Part shown: in pieces, positions 54,674-63,945 of the stretch | How positions within the stretch are numbered: position 1 is the first letter of the stretch | Layout of the letters: every line of letters starts with the position of its first letter | Assembly: GCA_946480475.1 (NCBI GenBank) | Contig: CAMLJM010000001.1 | Span: forward strand, 62,001-126,000 | DNA: 64,000 nt | Source of the DNA: an uncultured Alphaproteobacteria bacterium | GTDB taxonomy: Bacteria > Pseudomonadota > Alphaproteobacteria > Micavibrionales > Micavibrionaceae | Direction: 5' to 3' | Made by a program: the position numbers and the translations under genes | The notes under the pieces: model-generated | The model's input: only the letters and a program-made list of their open reading frames with translations | Database searches by the model: none | What the model was told of the DNA's origin: nothing

Positions 54674-56647
54674 ATGAGTGTCCAATCAGACGCGAAATCA
54701 GCGGAAGCAATTGATCAGAGTATAATCAAAGAGCACATAAACTACCTAAATTCTATGCATGATACTCCGGCCATCAGGTTGGATGCAGAGTTCTATCAGG
54801 TTGATGACATTGATGGCGCGACTGAGGGTGTTACAGGTTCTGGTAATCTTAATTATCTTGTTCTTCAGTCACAACAAACAAATGAATCCAGCCTACTGAA
54901 TAACCCGTTTGATGTCATGAAGGGTGGGGATATCACCGGTAGTGATGTGCCGGGTGGCACTTTCACCAATGGAGACGCCAGTACGCGTGGTTTCGGCAAT
55001 TCTCAGGATGACGATAACGGCATGTCTATGGCGGGGCATGCCGATGATATTTTTAGCGTAGGAGGCTTAGGAAATACAGGTTCTGATATCCCAGCCATGG
55101 GCGCGGGTATTGGTGCGGGTGTGTCAACCCTTAAGGCACGGGGTTTTACTGGTGGCGGTGATTTCAATTATGAGAACGACATAGATATCACTAATCCTCC
55201 GTCTCCTCCAGAGGAGCCACCAGAAGAGCCTCCTGTAGAACCGCCGGAAGAGCCGCCTGTTAATGATGATGTAGATTTAACAGTTGATATTGATACCCCT
55301 GTTCTGGATGTTGATCTTGATACGGTTCTTGATCCCATTGAAGATATACTGGGCGATGTCGACATTGATGTTGATACTATTATAGATAATATTTTGCCCG
55401 GAGATCATGGCCTGTTGCCAGATATAGGCGCCTCGGCTGATGCGGTGCTCGGCGGTACAACCTTAATCGGAACGGATCTTTCCGAGATTACAGGGCCGTT
55501 GGATCCTGTGATTTCGGGTGCGACTAATCTCCTTGATGATGTGATTGGTGGTGTAGAGTCTTTATTGCCAAGTGCTCTCGTTGAGCCTGTTACCAGCATT
55601 GTGAATTCCGTACTTGATCTTACGGGTCTTGGCGGCAACCCTGATGGTGATACGGATTTACTTCTGAATCTGGGCGCTGTTATTCCGGGTTTTAATACAT
55701 TGGAAACCACGTTAGATGTTCCTCTCAATCCCGTAGAAACGTTGCTGGGTGACATAGATATAACAGTTGATGCCGATGCATTGGTTGAGGATTTAGGAGA
55801 TCACTTGTTCTCTGTTGCCAACGATATTCATGATTTTGATATCGCCGGGGTTGTAAATACGGTTATCGGTGAGGGTGGTATACTCCAGGACGCAGATGGC
55901 ATTTTGCCGCAGCTTACTGTTGGCCTTGATGTGGCAACTGATATTCTGCCTGATTTATCCGAGAACTTAGCTACAGATGATGTTCTGAATGATGCAGCTG
56001 ACTTTGCGGCTGATGTTTTAGCGAATGCCGATGTAGTGTTTCCAATAGAGGATTTGATCGGGAACGAACCATTAGGAAGCGATGTTCTGGGCGGGCTTCT
56101 CGACAGCATTCCAGGGGGTGATGATGCCACAGCGCCTGATAGCGACACTGATCTTTCTTTGGATACAAATGTGGAACTTTTAGGCCTCGAAGCTCCTGAT
56201 TTGGATGCGGATGTGCCGCTCGACATTATTGAATCGCTGATAGGTGACATTGACGTTGATATCGATGTTAACTCGCTTACAGAGCCCGAAAGCGTAACAG
56301 ATATCCTGGAAGGGGCGCTTGCTGGTGACATCGATGGCGTACTTGATGGTCTTGGCACGGATATAGGGCTTGATGTTAACCTCGATCTTCTGGGTGGGGA
56401 TGTTATTGATACGGTGATTCCTGATCTAGGTGACGTCAGTGGAGATGTTGCCGGTGCGGGATCGGGAACCGCTGTTGAGGGGCTGGGAGAGGCTGTCGGT
56501 AGCTTGTTAGGCGGACCAATCGTACCGGATGTTTTGCCTGATCCTGTCGGCACCCTAACTGAAGGATTGGGAAGTGTCATCGATACCACGCCTGTGTTGG
56601 GTGGCCTTGGTGGCATGCTAGGAGGCGGCGGTGGTCTTTTTGGCTAG
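54674..56647 (+). CDS. Very acidic repeat protein, candidate substrate of the adjacent type I secretion system
   Basis: 657 aa, no N-terminal signal peptide. Residues 1-160 are mixed; 175-195 is a Pro/Glu stretch (PPSPPEEPPEEPPVEPPEEP). From 157 to the end (501 residues) there is no Lys, Arg, Cys or Trp, and Asp is very frequent. A motif repeats three times: PIEDILGDVDIDVD (221-234), PVETLLGDIDITVD (353-366), IIESLIGDIDVDID (518-531); the last two are part of longer repeats starting near DTDL (326, 491). Ends GGLGGMLGGGGGLFG. Asp/Gly-rich acidic proteins without signal peptide beside ABC/HlyD genes are commonly type I substrates that fold on binding calcium outside; classical GGxGxD repeats are absent. 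It could be an adhesin or surface-layer protein. First gene of the sigma-54 operon. Confidence 0.7.
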   Translation: MSVQSDAKSAEAIDQSIIKEHINYLNSMHDTPAIRLDAEFYQVDDIDGATEGVTGSGNLNYLVLQSQQTNESSLLNNPFDVMKGGDITGSDVPGGTFTNGDASTRGFGNSQDDDNGMSMAGHADDIFSVGGLGNTGSDIPAMGAGIGAGVSTLKARGFTGGGDFNYENDIDITNPPSPPEEPPEEPPVEPPEEPPVNDDVDLTVDIDTPVLDVDLDTVLDPIEDILGDVDIDVDTIIDNILPGDHGLLPDIGASADAVLGGTTLIGTDLSEITGPLDPVISGATNLLDDVIGGVESLLPSALVEPVTSIVNSVLDLTGLGGNPDGDTDLLLNLGAVIPGFNTLETTLDVPLNPVETLLGDIDITVDADALVEDLGDHLFSVANDIHDFDIAGVVNTVIGEGGILQDADGILPQLTVGLDVATDILPDLSENLATDDVLNDAADFAADVLANADVVFPIEDLIGNEPLGSDVLGGLLDSIPGGDDATAPDSDTDLSLDTNVELLGLEAPDLDADVPLDIIESLIGDIDVDIDVNSLTEPESVTDILEGALAGDIDGVLDGLGTDIGLDVNLDLLGGDVIDTVIPDLGDVSGDVAGAGSGTAVEGLGEAVGSLLGGPIVPDVLPDPVGTLTEGLGSVIDTTPVLGGLGGMLGGGGGLFG

Positions 56648-56688
56648 ATCCGCGTTATCTGCCCAGTCTGCGGTAAGGGGAAACTTTC

Positions 56689-58398
56689 ATGAAACATCAA
56701 TCTAATATTATTCGGGAAGTACAAAAACTTCCCGCAATTAAGAAGAATGTCAGCATTCTTCTTCTGTCTTCGGTGATTATAAATCTTCTTTCGCTGGGTT
56801 TGCCCATTCTTACGCTGCAAGTTTATGATCGCATCTTGCCTAATCCAGGCTCGGGAACGCTCCCCATCCTTATATCTGCTTTGTGTGTGGTGGTGATACT
56901 TGAAGTCATTATGCGTCTTTCACGTACATATCTAATCAGTTGGAAAGGGGCTGCTTTTGAGTATGAAACCATGAGCAAAGCCATAAAGGGCATACTTAAT
57001 TCCGATCTTGCCGTTGTGAATTCAGCTGGTATAGGAGAAAACCTAAACAGACTATCTGCAATATCGCGCTTGCGTGATTTTTATAATGGGTACACGATGA
57101 TCACCATCATCGATCTTGCTTTCGCCATGATTTTTATGGGTCTTATTGCCTATATTGGCGGTCCTCTTGTGCTGGTGCCTTTATCCATCTTAGGGTTATT
57201 TCTAGCTTCCTCAATTTATTATGGCCGAAAGCTGAAAAGCGGGCTTGCCGAACGAGATTATGCAGATGACCGGCGCTACAATTTTATGATTGGCACGCTG
57301 GAGGGCATTCATACTCTGAAAGCCATGGGGCTTGAAGAACATTTTATGCGCAGATACGAACGTTACGAGCGCAGTTCTACACTGTCGAATTATAGCGTTA
57401 CAATAGCTGCCTCATCATCATTCAATGCAGCTGGAACCTATGCTCATGCAATTATTGCAGCCACTATAGCTATTGGAGCGCTCGCCGTTTTAGGTGGCGA
57501 CATGACAGCAGGCGGCCTGATCGCCTGTATCCTATTGTCCGGACGCTTGATGCAGCCGGTCCAGCGCAGTCTTGGTTTATGGGCGCGTTATCAGGATTTC
57601 CAAGTTGCTCAGGAAAAAGCTAACCAGATACTGAATTTACCTCAAGTACAGTGGCGGGACAGGTCAACTTCGGGCCAGAGGATGTGTAACTCTTTGTCCG
57701 TTTTGAGTTTGCGTGATGTAGGGTACTACATCCATTCACAAAATCGCTGGCTGTTCAATAAGGTCAATCTGCATATGAAACAGGGAATTACCATTCATAT
57801 TACAGGCGGGCACGGAGTAGGACGTACGGTTTTACTCAATATGATAGCCGGGATTCAAAAACCTTCGGATGGCCAGATCCTGATTGATGGTCGTGATATT
57901 CAGGATTTCAATAAGGATGAACTTGTAAAAAAGGTGGGTATTATTAGCGCCGAGAGTGAGATATTTCGCGGCACTATCGCGGATAATCTGACACGTTTTG
58001 GCCTAACAGATTTTGATGGCATGCACGATATTCTTGACTCCCTGGGGGTTGAGCGCGATGTCAATAAACTGCCCTTGGGTTATGATACTTTCCTGCACGG
58101 TGTTGAGCCTGATGCCGTAACACCAGGATTAAAACAGAGAATTGCCGTGGCACGCACTCTGGCATTGCGCCCAAAAATCATATTGTTCGATGATGCTGAT
58201 CGCAATCTTGACCGCAATGGTTACAAAAACATCATTTCGACGCTGGGGGGGCTCCGCCGCGATACCTGCCTGATACTGGTCACGGATGATAAATATATTT
58301 CTCGTCTTGCTCATTTCCACTTCGAATTAACACCTGGAGGCCTTGTGCCTGTTCAACCTACCGTGCATAAGCAGGAGGAGGTCGGTCATGCAGCCTAA
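56689..58398 (+). CDS. Type I secretion ABC transporter, first subunit, degenerate ATPase
   Basis: 569 aa. Six-helix membrane domain (about 20-310), then a nucleotide-binding domain with altered motifs: Walker A is GGHGVGRT (Lys replaced by R379), signature LSGGQ reads VTPGL, Walker B is ILFDDAD with D502 in place of the catalytic Glu, and the switch His is Asp (LVTDDKY). It lacks an N-terminal peptidase-like domain. TAAGGGGAAA precedes the start. It probably pairs with the next gene product as a heterodimer and contributes little or no hydrolysis. Confidence 0.85.
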   Translation: MKHQSNIIREVQKLPAIKKNVSILLLSSVIINLLSLGLPILTLQVYDRILPNPGSGTLPILISALCVVVILEVIMRLSRTYLISWKGAAFEYETMSKAIKGILNSDLAVVNSAGIGENLNRLSAISRLRDFYNGYTMITIIDLAFAMIFMGLIAYIGGPLVLVPLSILGLFLASSIYYGRKLKSGLAERDYADDRRYNFMIGTLEGIHTLKAMGLEEHFMRRYERYERSSTLSNYSVTIAASSSFNAAGTYAHAIIAATIAIGALAVLGGDMTAGGLIACILLSGRLMQPVQRSLGLWARYQDFQVAQEKANQILNLPQVQWRDRSTSGQRMCNSLSVLSLRDVGYYIHSQNRWLFNKVNLHMKQGITIHITGGHGVGRTVLLNMIAGIQKPSDGQILIDGRDIQDFNKDELVKKVGIISAESEIFRGTIADNLTRFGLTDFDGMHDILDSLGVERDVNKLPLGYDTFLHGVEPDAVTPGLKQRIAVARTLALRPKIILFDDADRNLDRNGYKNIISTLGGLRRDTCLILVTDDKYISRLAHFHFELTPGGLVPVQPTVHKQEEVGHAA

Positions 58399-60586
58399 AC
58401 AGGAGCCAAAATATACAACAGAAAGTTTATCATCTGAGATGGTTCTGAATGAGGCTATTCAGAATTTAAAACAGCGTCTTGTAAATTCTGTTTGGCGTAG
58501 CCGTAGAAACCGTACTCCTTGGGAAGTTTGTATCTGTGCGTTGGCTCTCACTTTAGAGCCGGATTGTGATTGGCGCAGATTATCGGATTCTGTCCCTTAT
58601 GGATTGAAAAGCTATGGTTTCGACGAATTTCTGGACAGCATTGCCAATTTTGGGTATCTGGCGCGTCCGGCATACCTTTCTGCTGATGACATTGACGAGC
58701 GTTTAATGCCTTGTCTATTTCTCTCCCGGAAAGGGAAAAAGCCTTATATTATTATATCGTCAACCCATGTTTACGACTGCTCCGCCCAGAAATTTCTGAG
58801 CGAGATTCCTGATCCTGCCGGTGAGGTATGGTTTTTTGAGGAATATATAGTCGCTCGCTCTCCCCTTTCAGCGCAAACGCGTAAAGCTGCAGGTCACACA
58901 TGGTTCAGGGCCGTTCTTAAACGTTTTGCAAAAACATATTGGCAGATATTTGCCATTGGACTCTTCTTAAATCTGGCAGCCTTGTCTGCTCCGTTGTTCA
59001 TTATGACCGTTTATGATCGGGTTATTTCTGCTCATACGCCAGACGTACTAGCCATGTTGGTTGTGGGGGTGGGTGTGGCATTGATTATGGAGTGGTTCTT
59101 GCGTCAAGGTCAGGCCCGCATTCTATCAGGCTTTGCCAGCCGTCTTGATAATATAGTCAGTAATGAGATTTTTGGCCGGTTATTGTCCCTAGCCCCGGGA
59201 TATATCGAGCGGGCTTCCGTACCTGCGCAAGTGGCGCGTATGAAAACATTTGAGTCTGTAAGAGATTTCTTCAGTGGTGCTGTGTTCCTTTCGCTTCTGG
59301 AAATGCCATTTTCAATTCTGGCTCTGATTACAATTGCTATTATTGCAGGACCTTTGTGTTTGGTGCCTTTGTCGGTGACTGTTCTATATGCTCTTCTGTT
59401 CATTACAGTATGGCGTAAAGTGCGAGTTAGCATCCGTGATGCTGCCAAAGCTACATCGGCGCGCCAGCAATTCTCACTGGAAACATTCGAGAAGTTACCC
59501 TCGATTCGTACTTTCGGCCTTACAGATATTTGGCAAAAGAAGTATGAAGAACTGACGGCTCGGGAGGTTCATGCTCATTTCAAATTGCAGTGGCTTGGCA
59601 ACGTGGGCGAAACGTTGGCACATGGGCTTACAATTATGTCGTCCGTTGCCGTTGTCAGCTTTGGTGTTCATCTTATCTGGGCTGGACAGATGAGTGCGGG
59701 GGCCCTGGTTGCGACCATGATCTTATGCTGGCGGGTTCTGACACCGTTCTACAGTTTATGCACAATGGTGCCACGTCTTGACCAGCTGCGTAATAGCATT
59801 CGTCAAGTTAACGACTTAATGAGTATCGAGGAAGAGAAAGCACTGGGCGAGGTACCTAAACGAGCCCTGACCTGGAAGGGTGAAGTGACATTCACACAGG
59901 TTGGTTTGCGTTATCCAGGCGATATTAATCCCGTTTTCTCAGGGTTAACCTTTAATGTGAAACCAGGTGAGTTAGCTTTGATTACAGGGGATAATGGCTC
60001 AGGCAAGACCAGCCTCCTGAAAATGATACTGGGTATGTATGCACCACAGGTCGGATCTATCCATATTGATGGACATGACATCCGTCAGCTTGATCCGCAA
60101 GAATTGCGCCATCACATATCATATATTTCACAGTATCCGCATTTCTTCGATGGGTCTATCGAGAGCAACTTGAGACTGGCATCCCCGTTGGCAACGGCTA
60201 AGGAAATGGAGATGGCATTAAAGCAGGCTAACATATGGAACGACATTCAGCATTTTCCCAGAGGGTTGCAATCACGCATTGGTGGTGAAGATGCAACATA
60301 TATCTCTACCAGCATGGCTTTCAGATTGTGTATGGCGCGTGCTTATCTTCATAATGCTCCAATTTTACTGATTGATGAACTGCCCAATGCTTTGATGAAT
60401 GACCCGGCAGGCATCGAGCTTGTAGATAGTATTCTGCGACTGAAGAAAGGGCGAACAGTCTTTATGGTGACGTATCGTAATGACCTTATGGCGGTTGCCG
60501 ATCATATTATTGCACTGCGCCGCCGACGCGCACCGATTGTAGGGCCCGCTAAACTGGTTAATCAAAAACTTAAAGAACTCTCATAG
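58388..60586 (+). CDS. Type I secretion ABC transporter, second subunit with C39-like domain
   Basis: 732 aa from MQPKQEPKYTTES, start overlapping the previous stop by 11 nt with AGGAGGAGG before it. Residues about 25-165 form a C39-peptidase-like domain without catalytic Cys/His, as in LapB/HlyB, where it holds unfolded substrate. Then a six-helix domain (about 190-460) and an ATPase: Walker A GDNGSGKT (K540) and Walker B LLIDE (D663, E664) are intact, the Q-loop is present, but the signature reads ISTSM and the switch His is Tyr (MVTYRND). In a heterodimer both ATP sites would lack a normal LSGGQ. Confidence 0.88.
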   Translation: MQPKQEPKYTTESLSSEMVLNEAIQNLKQRLVNSVWRSRRNRTPWEVCICALALTLEPDCDWRRLSDSVPYGLKSYGFDEFLDSIANFGYLARPAYLSADDIDERLMPCLFLSRKGKKPYIIISSTHVYDCSAQKFLSEIPDPAGEVWFFEEYIVARSPLSAQTRKAAGHTWFRAVLKRFAKTYWQIFAIGLFLNLAALSAPLFIMTVYDRVISAHTPDVLAMLVVGVGVALIMEWFLRQGQARILSGFASRLDNIVSNEIFGRLLSLAPGYIERASVPAQVARMKTFESVRDFFSGAVFLSLLEMPFSILALITIAIIAGPLCLVPLSVTVLYALLFITVWRKVRVSIRDAAKATSARQQFSLETFEKLPSIRTFGLTDIWQKKYEELTAREVHAHFKLQWLGNVGETLAHGLTIMSSVAVVSFGVHLIWAGQMSAGALVATMILCWRVLTPFYSLCTMVPRLDQLRNSIRQVNDLMSIEEEKALGEVPKRALTWKGEVTFTQVGLRYPGDINPVFSGLTFNVKPGELALITGDNGSGKTSLLKMILGMYAPQVGSIHIDGHDIRQLDPQELRHHISYISQYPHFFDGSIESNLRLASPLATAKEMEMALKQANIWNDIQHFPRGLQSRIGGEDATYISTSMAFRLCMARAYLHNAPILLIDELPNALMNDPAGIELVDSILRLKKGRTVFMVTYRNDLMAVADHIIALRRRRAPIVGPAKLVNQKLKELS

Positions 60587-60605
60587 CAGGGAATAGGAGA
60601 GAGCC

Positions 60606-61958
60606 ATGTCAATCATAAAAGATATAGAAAACATATTTACAAAGAAAGGCGAACGTCAGCAGTTACGCTACCTTACCCATTCCGCGCGTTTACAAGAAAC
60701 GTTACCTTCTCACATGGCGCGCGCCACCATTCTTATGATCAGTATTACCGTTATATCCTTTATTGGCTGGTCAGGGTTTACGAATATTAACGAGGTAGCG
60801 CGTGCACCCGGTGAGGTTGTTCCTCAGGGTGCGCAGCAGGTTGTGCAACACCTGGAAGGTGGCATTGTCGACGAGATTAATGTTGAAGAAGGCAAACTTG
60901 TGAATGCGGGCGATGTCCTTATGCGTTTGAGTGGCACAGGATTTAATGAGGACCTGGGGCAAATAGAGGAACGTCAACTATACCTGACTCTGCAACAGGA
61001 ACGGCTTAAAGCCTTTATCGACGGTAAGAAACCTGATTTTACAAAGTTTCAGTCTGCAACAGATGAGCAAATTACGAATCAAAAGCGCATGTATCAATCT
61101 ATGCTGGATGCCCGGGAAAGCGAACGTAACATTGTGCGTGAACAAATAAATCAGAAACAGAATACCATCAAGGCACTGCAATCCCGTCAGGCGACAATTA
61201 GCGAAAATCTGGGCATTACCCAAGACCTGCTAGACCGCAAAGCCCAATTGGAAACTAAAGGCTATGTTTCAAAGATCAGTTTTCTTGAAACCCAGCAAGA
61301 GGCTAACGCCATGCGTGGTGAAAGTCAGCAAATATACGCGCAGGTAGAGGAAGCCCGCTCTGCAGTCAAAGAGTATAAGGATCGATTGGCATCTTTGAAT
61401 ACGCGGTTCCGTGACGAAGCATGGAAGCAACTCGAGGCTGTTGAAAATGATATCGCGGAGAACGTCAAGATACAGGACAAAATGAAAGGTCGCGTTGACC
61501 GTCTTGAAGTTGCGGCGCCTGCACGCGGTCTTGTTAAGAGCCTGAGTGTCACTACAAAGGGTAGCGTTGTCACACCGGGGCAGACTCTGATGGAAATCGT
61601 TCCCATGGACCGGCCTATGGTCGTGGATATTCGCATCTCACCACGTCATATTGGTCATCTAAAATTGGGTCAACCGGTTCAGGTGAAAGTCAGTTCATTC
61701 GACTATAGCCGTTATGGCGCCGTTGCTGGCAGCCTTGAATATATATCTCCCTCAACGTTCCAAAATGACGCTGGAGAAAGATATTATAAGGGACGTGTTA
61801 CCTTGTCACAGAACCATGTAGGAAATACTCCTGACAAGAATGTCATTATGCCGGGGATGACTGTTATGGCAGATATTGTCACGGGCGACAAAACTATTCT
61901 GCAATATCTTCTAAAGCCTATACGTAACTCAATTCAGACAGCCATGACAGAGCGTTAA
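60606..61958 (+). CDS. HlyD-family type I secretion periplasmic adaptor
   Basis: 450 aa. Cytoplasmic N-terminus, membrane span about 38-60, lipoyl/barrel entry GEVVPQGAQQVVQHLEGGIVDEI, long coiled-coil hairpin (about 115-285), second lipoyl half and the RVDRLEVAAPARGLVKSL and TPGQTLMEIVPMD signatures. It links the ABC exporter to an outer-membrane TolC; no tolC is in this window. AGGAGAG precedes the start. It ends exactly at the convergent response regulator. Confidence 0.93.
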   Translation: MSIIKDIENIFTKKGERQQLRYLTHSARLQETLPSHMARATILMISITVISFIGWSGFTNINEVARAPGEVVPQGAQQVVQHLEGGIVDEINVEEGKLVNAGDVLMRLSGTGFNEDLGQIEERQLYLTLQQERLKAFIDGKKPDFTKFQSATDEQITNQKRMYQSMLDARESERNIVREQINQKQNTIKALQSRQATISENLGITQDLLDRKAQLETKGYVSKISFLETQQEANAMRGESQQIYAQVEEARSAVKEYKDRLASLNTRFRDEAWKQLEAVENDIAENVKIQDKMKGRVDRLEVAAPARGLVKSLSVTTKGSVVTPGQTLMEIVPMDRPMVVDIRISPRHIGHLKLGQPVQVKVSSFDYSRYGAVAGSLEYISPSTFQNDAGERYYKGRVTLSQNHVGNTPDKNVIMPGMTVMADIVTGDKTILQYLLKPIRNSIQTAMTER

Positions 61959-63128
61959 TCAATTACGGGCATTAAGTTTTACCTTGTCTTTTTTAAGAAG
62001 GGCAAAGCTTTTTTCTAATAGATCGTCTGTGATGAAAGGCTTGGAGAGATACTCCTGAGCGCCCATTTGCATGCCTAGTTCAATATCACGTTCTTCGAAC
62101 CGGGCGCTAAGAATAATAACGGGTATGTCTTTTGTATGAGTGTCGGTGCGGATATTCTTAAGGACGGCCAGCCCCTCAAGACCGGGCATCATACGATCCA
62201 GAATAACAAGATCAGGAAGATCTTTCTGAATGCGATCCCATGCCAGCTTGCCATCATCGATCAGAATGGTTTTAAAACCTGCATGGCGGAATTTGCTGTC
62301 CAGAAGCTGTTGTACGAGTTCGTCATTATCGACGATCATGACCGTATAACGCGCCGCTTCCATAATATCCTCAACCCGTTTTATCAGTTTTTCCGGGTCA
62401 AATGGCTTTACTATGAAATCAATAGCGCCACCATGATAAGCTGTTGTTTCTTCCTGCTTAGAGGTGCTGCCTGTCAATATAAGGATGGGTATATTTTCTA
62501 ATCCAGGTGTTTGTTTTAACTCTCGAAGCACTTCATGGCCGTTCATTCCAGGCATGCTGATATCCAGAATGACAAGATCTGGCTGGTTCCTTGAAACTGC
62601 ACGCAGGGCTGCGGTTCCACTCTCCGCCAAAGTGACGATAATGCCATTCTGGCGCAATTGAGACTCCAGAACATGGCTGACCTGTGGATCGTCATCAACG
62701 ACGACGACGTGAAATGTCTTTGGCAATGCCTGTTGTTTGATATTCCCAAACAGCCTTTTATTGGCAGGCCGCTTTTTATTGTGGGCGTTATCCTGACAGG
62801 CTTTTAGCAACTTCAGTATTACAAGGCGCAATTTTTCCTGTTCTTCATCAGGAATGCGGCCAACAGGGAACTCCTCTACAAGGCTTACAATATGCAGATC
62901 GACTTCACGGCCCACATCTGTAATTTGAGGAAAGCCAAAGAGGGTGCCTGATCCCGCTAATCCATGTGCGATTGATTGTGCACGCTGAAGATCATCCTTT
63001 CTCAGATTTCCCGCCGAGATAAGGCTGACGATATTATTTAATGCCTCGGCGCTATGCTCAAGACGATCCAAGTAGCTATCCGTAAGTTTTTGGTAATCAC
63101 CTTCGAAAGCGGGCATATTTTTTGTCAT
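61959..63128 (-). CDS. HPt-REC-REC phosphorelay protein
   Basis: 389 aa from MTKNMPAFEGDY (frame open to 63152, which would overlap the neighbour). Residues 10-115 form an HPt helix bundle with phospho-acceptor H55 in AHGLAGSGTLFGF. First receiver 138-258: VVVDDD, D189 in LVILDISMPG, Thr in ILTGS, KPF. Second receiver 262-385: MIVDNDE, D311 in LVILDRMMPG, LSAR, KPF. No DNA-binding or GGDEF output. It may be a phosphate relay or sink whose receivers act by protein contact. Ten nt after the TrpF-like gene on the same strand. Confidence 0.88.
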   Translation of the reverse strand: MTKNMPAFEGDYQKLTDSYLDRLEHSAEALNNIVSLISAGNLRKDDLQRAQSIAHGLAGSGTLFGFPQITDVGREVDLHIVSLVEEFPVGRIPDEEQEKLRLVILKLLKACQDNAHNKKRPANKRLFGNIKQQALPKTFHVVVVDDDPQVSHVLESQLRQNGIIVTLAESGTAALRAVSRNQPDLVILDISMPGMNGHEVLRELKQTPGLENIPILILTGSTSKQEETTAYHGGAIDFIVKPFDPEKLIKRVEDIMEAARYTVMIVDNDELVQQLLDSKFRHAGFKTILIDDGKLAWDRIQKDLPDLVILDRMMPGLEGLAVLKNIRTDTHTKDIPVIILSARFEERDIELGMQMGAQEYLSKPFITDDLLEKSFALLKKDKVKLNARN

Positions 63129-63138
63129 TTTTAATCTC

Positions 63139-63828
63139 TTAGGCTGCGGCATAAGGTTTTGTTATATCCAGTACCTGTCGTACTTTAGAAAAATCAAATA
63201 TATCATTTGTGCGTACACCGGATTCCATGTCTATCCAGGTTGTTTGATCGTTGGCAACGTGCGCAATCATTTCAAGATTACGGGCAACATTGGCAGGATT
63301 GATGCCACCGGCATATCCACATTTATGACCCGGTATGGGGGCAGGCCAAGCGTCAGGACTTATGCCCCTGCCAGCCGAAGTATCAAACAATAAAGTATGG
63401 TTTGGTATGGAATTCAGCAAGGGCAGGAGATGCTTGTTTTTATCTGTATATTGAACAATGAATTCCCAGGAAGTTAACGCCTTGATACGAGATAGCAGTT
63501 TTTTTTCATCATAGAGACCTGCCATATTGCCAAATTCAAGATTGAGTTGAATCCGCTTAAAGCCTCTCATGATATCTGTGATTTCAGTCTTACCTTCGAT
63601 GAAATCGAGCAACCCCTGACCACAAAGATGCAAGGCGGAGTTATGGCCTTTGTATTCTTTGCTGTAACGGGCGATCCAGTCATAAGAGGGGCAACGGGGT
63701 TGACCTGCCTGAGCCGGAAGCCACAAGACAGCCCATTCTACGAAGGGAAATTCCTGCGCCATAGCCTCAAGGTCTTTCAAGGCAACGGCATCGTCGGCCC
63801 CCGTAATTGAGCAATATTGAATTTTCAA
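63139..63828 (-). CDS. TrpF-like TIM-barrel protein (phosphoribosylanthranilate isomerase relative)
   Basis: 229 aa. TTG start with GGAGAT 7-8 nt upstream. IQYCSITGADDAVAL matches the KICGITxxEDA opening of TrpF, with the catalytic Cys kept (C6). LLFDTSAGRGISPDAW corresponds to the LLDT..GGTGKTFDW segment with the general-acid Asp (D149). CGYAGGINPANVARNL (170-185) and TWIDMESGVRTND are the phosphate-binding end. Overall identity to TrpF is low by eye. The trp genes in this window lack trpF, so it could be a true TrpF or a paralogue with a new role; coupling to a phosphorelay gene favours the latter. Confidence 0.65.
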   Translation of the reverse strand: MKIQYCSITGADDAVALKDLEAMAQEFPFVEWAVLWLPAQAGQPRCPSYDWIARYSKEYKGHNSALHLCGQGLLDFIEGKTEITDIMRGFKRIQLNLEFGNMAGLYDEKKLLSRIKALTSWEFIVQYTDKNKHLLPLLNSIPNHTLLFDTSAGRGISPDAWPAPIPGHKCGYAGGINPANVARNLEMIAHVANDQTTWIDMESGVRTNDIFDFSKVRQVLDITKPYAAA

Positions 63829-63893
63829 ATTGAAATCTCCGCGATCCTCAGCACTGAAATTATAAGGTGTGTTACATTTTTAACAATAATGAA

Positions 63894-63922
63894 AGAAGCC
63901 GCACACCAAGTATGCGGCTTCT
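63894..63922 (-). terminator. Intrinsic terminator of the gene at the right edge
   Basis: AGAAGCCGCA (63894-63903), 9-nt loop, TGCGGCTTCT (63913-63922): perfect 10-bp stem. On the minus strand TTTC follows. It stands 23 nt after the stop of the partial gene ending at 63946. Confidence 0.6.
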
Positions 63923-63945
63923 GCTGTAAACACCTATTTCAGATC

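Noticed and set aside
55190..55262. Short repeated CCTCCAGAGGAGCC-type units as a possible CRISPR or recombination repeat
   Set aside because: They are codons of a Pro/Glu-rich linker, in frame, without spacers.
55828..56616. 262-codon minus-strand frame rich in Ser/Pro opposite the acidic protein
   Set aside because: Mirror of the Asp/Gly-rich repeats on the other strand; no start signal and no recognisable protein.
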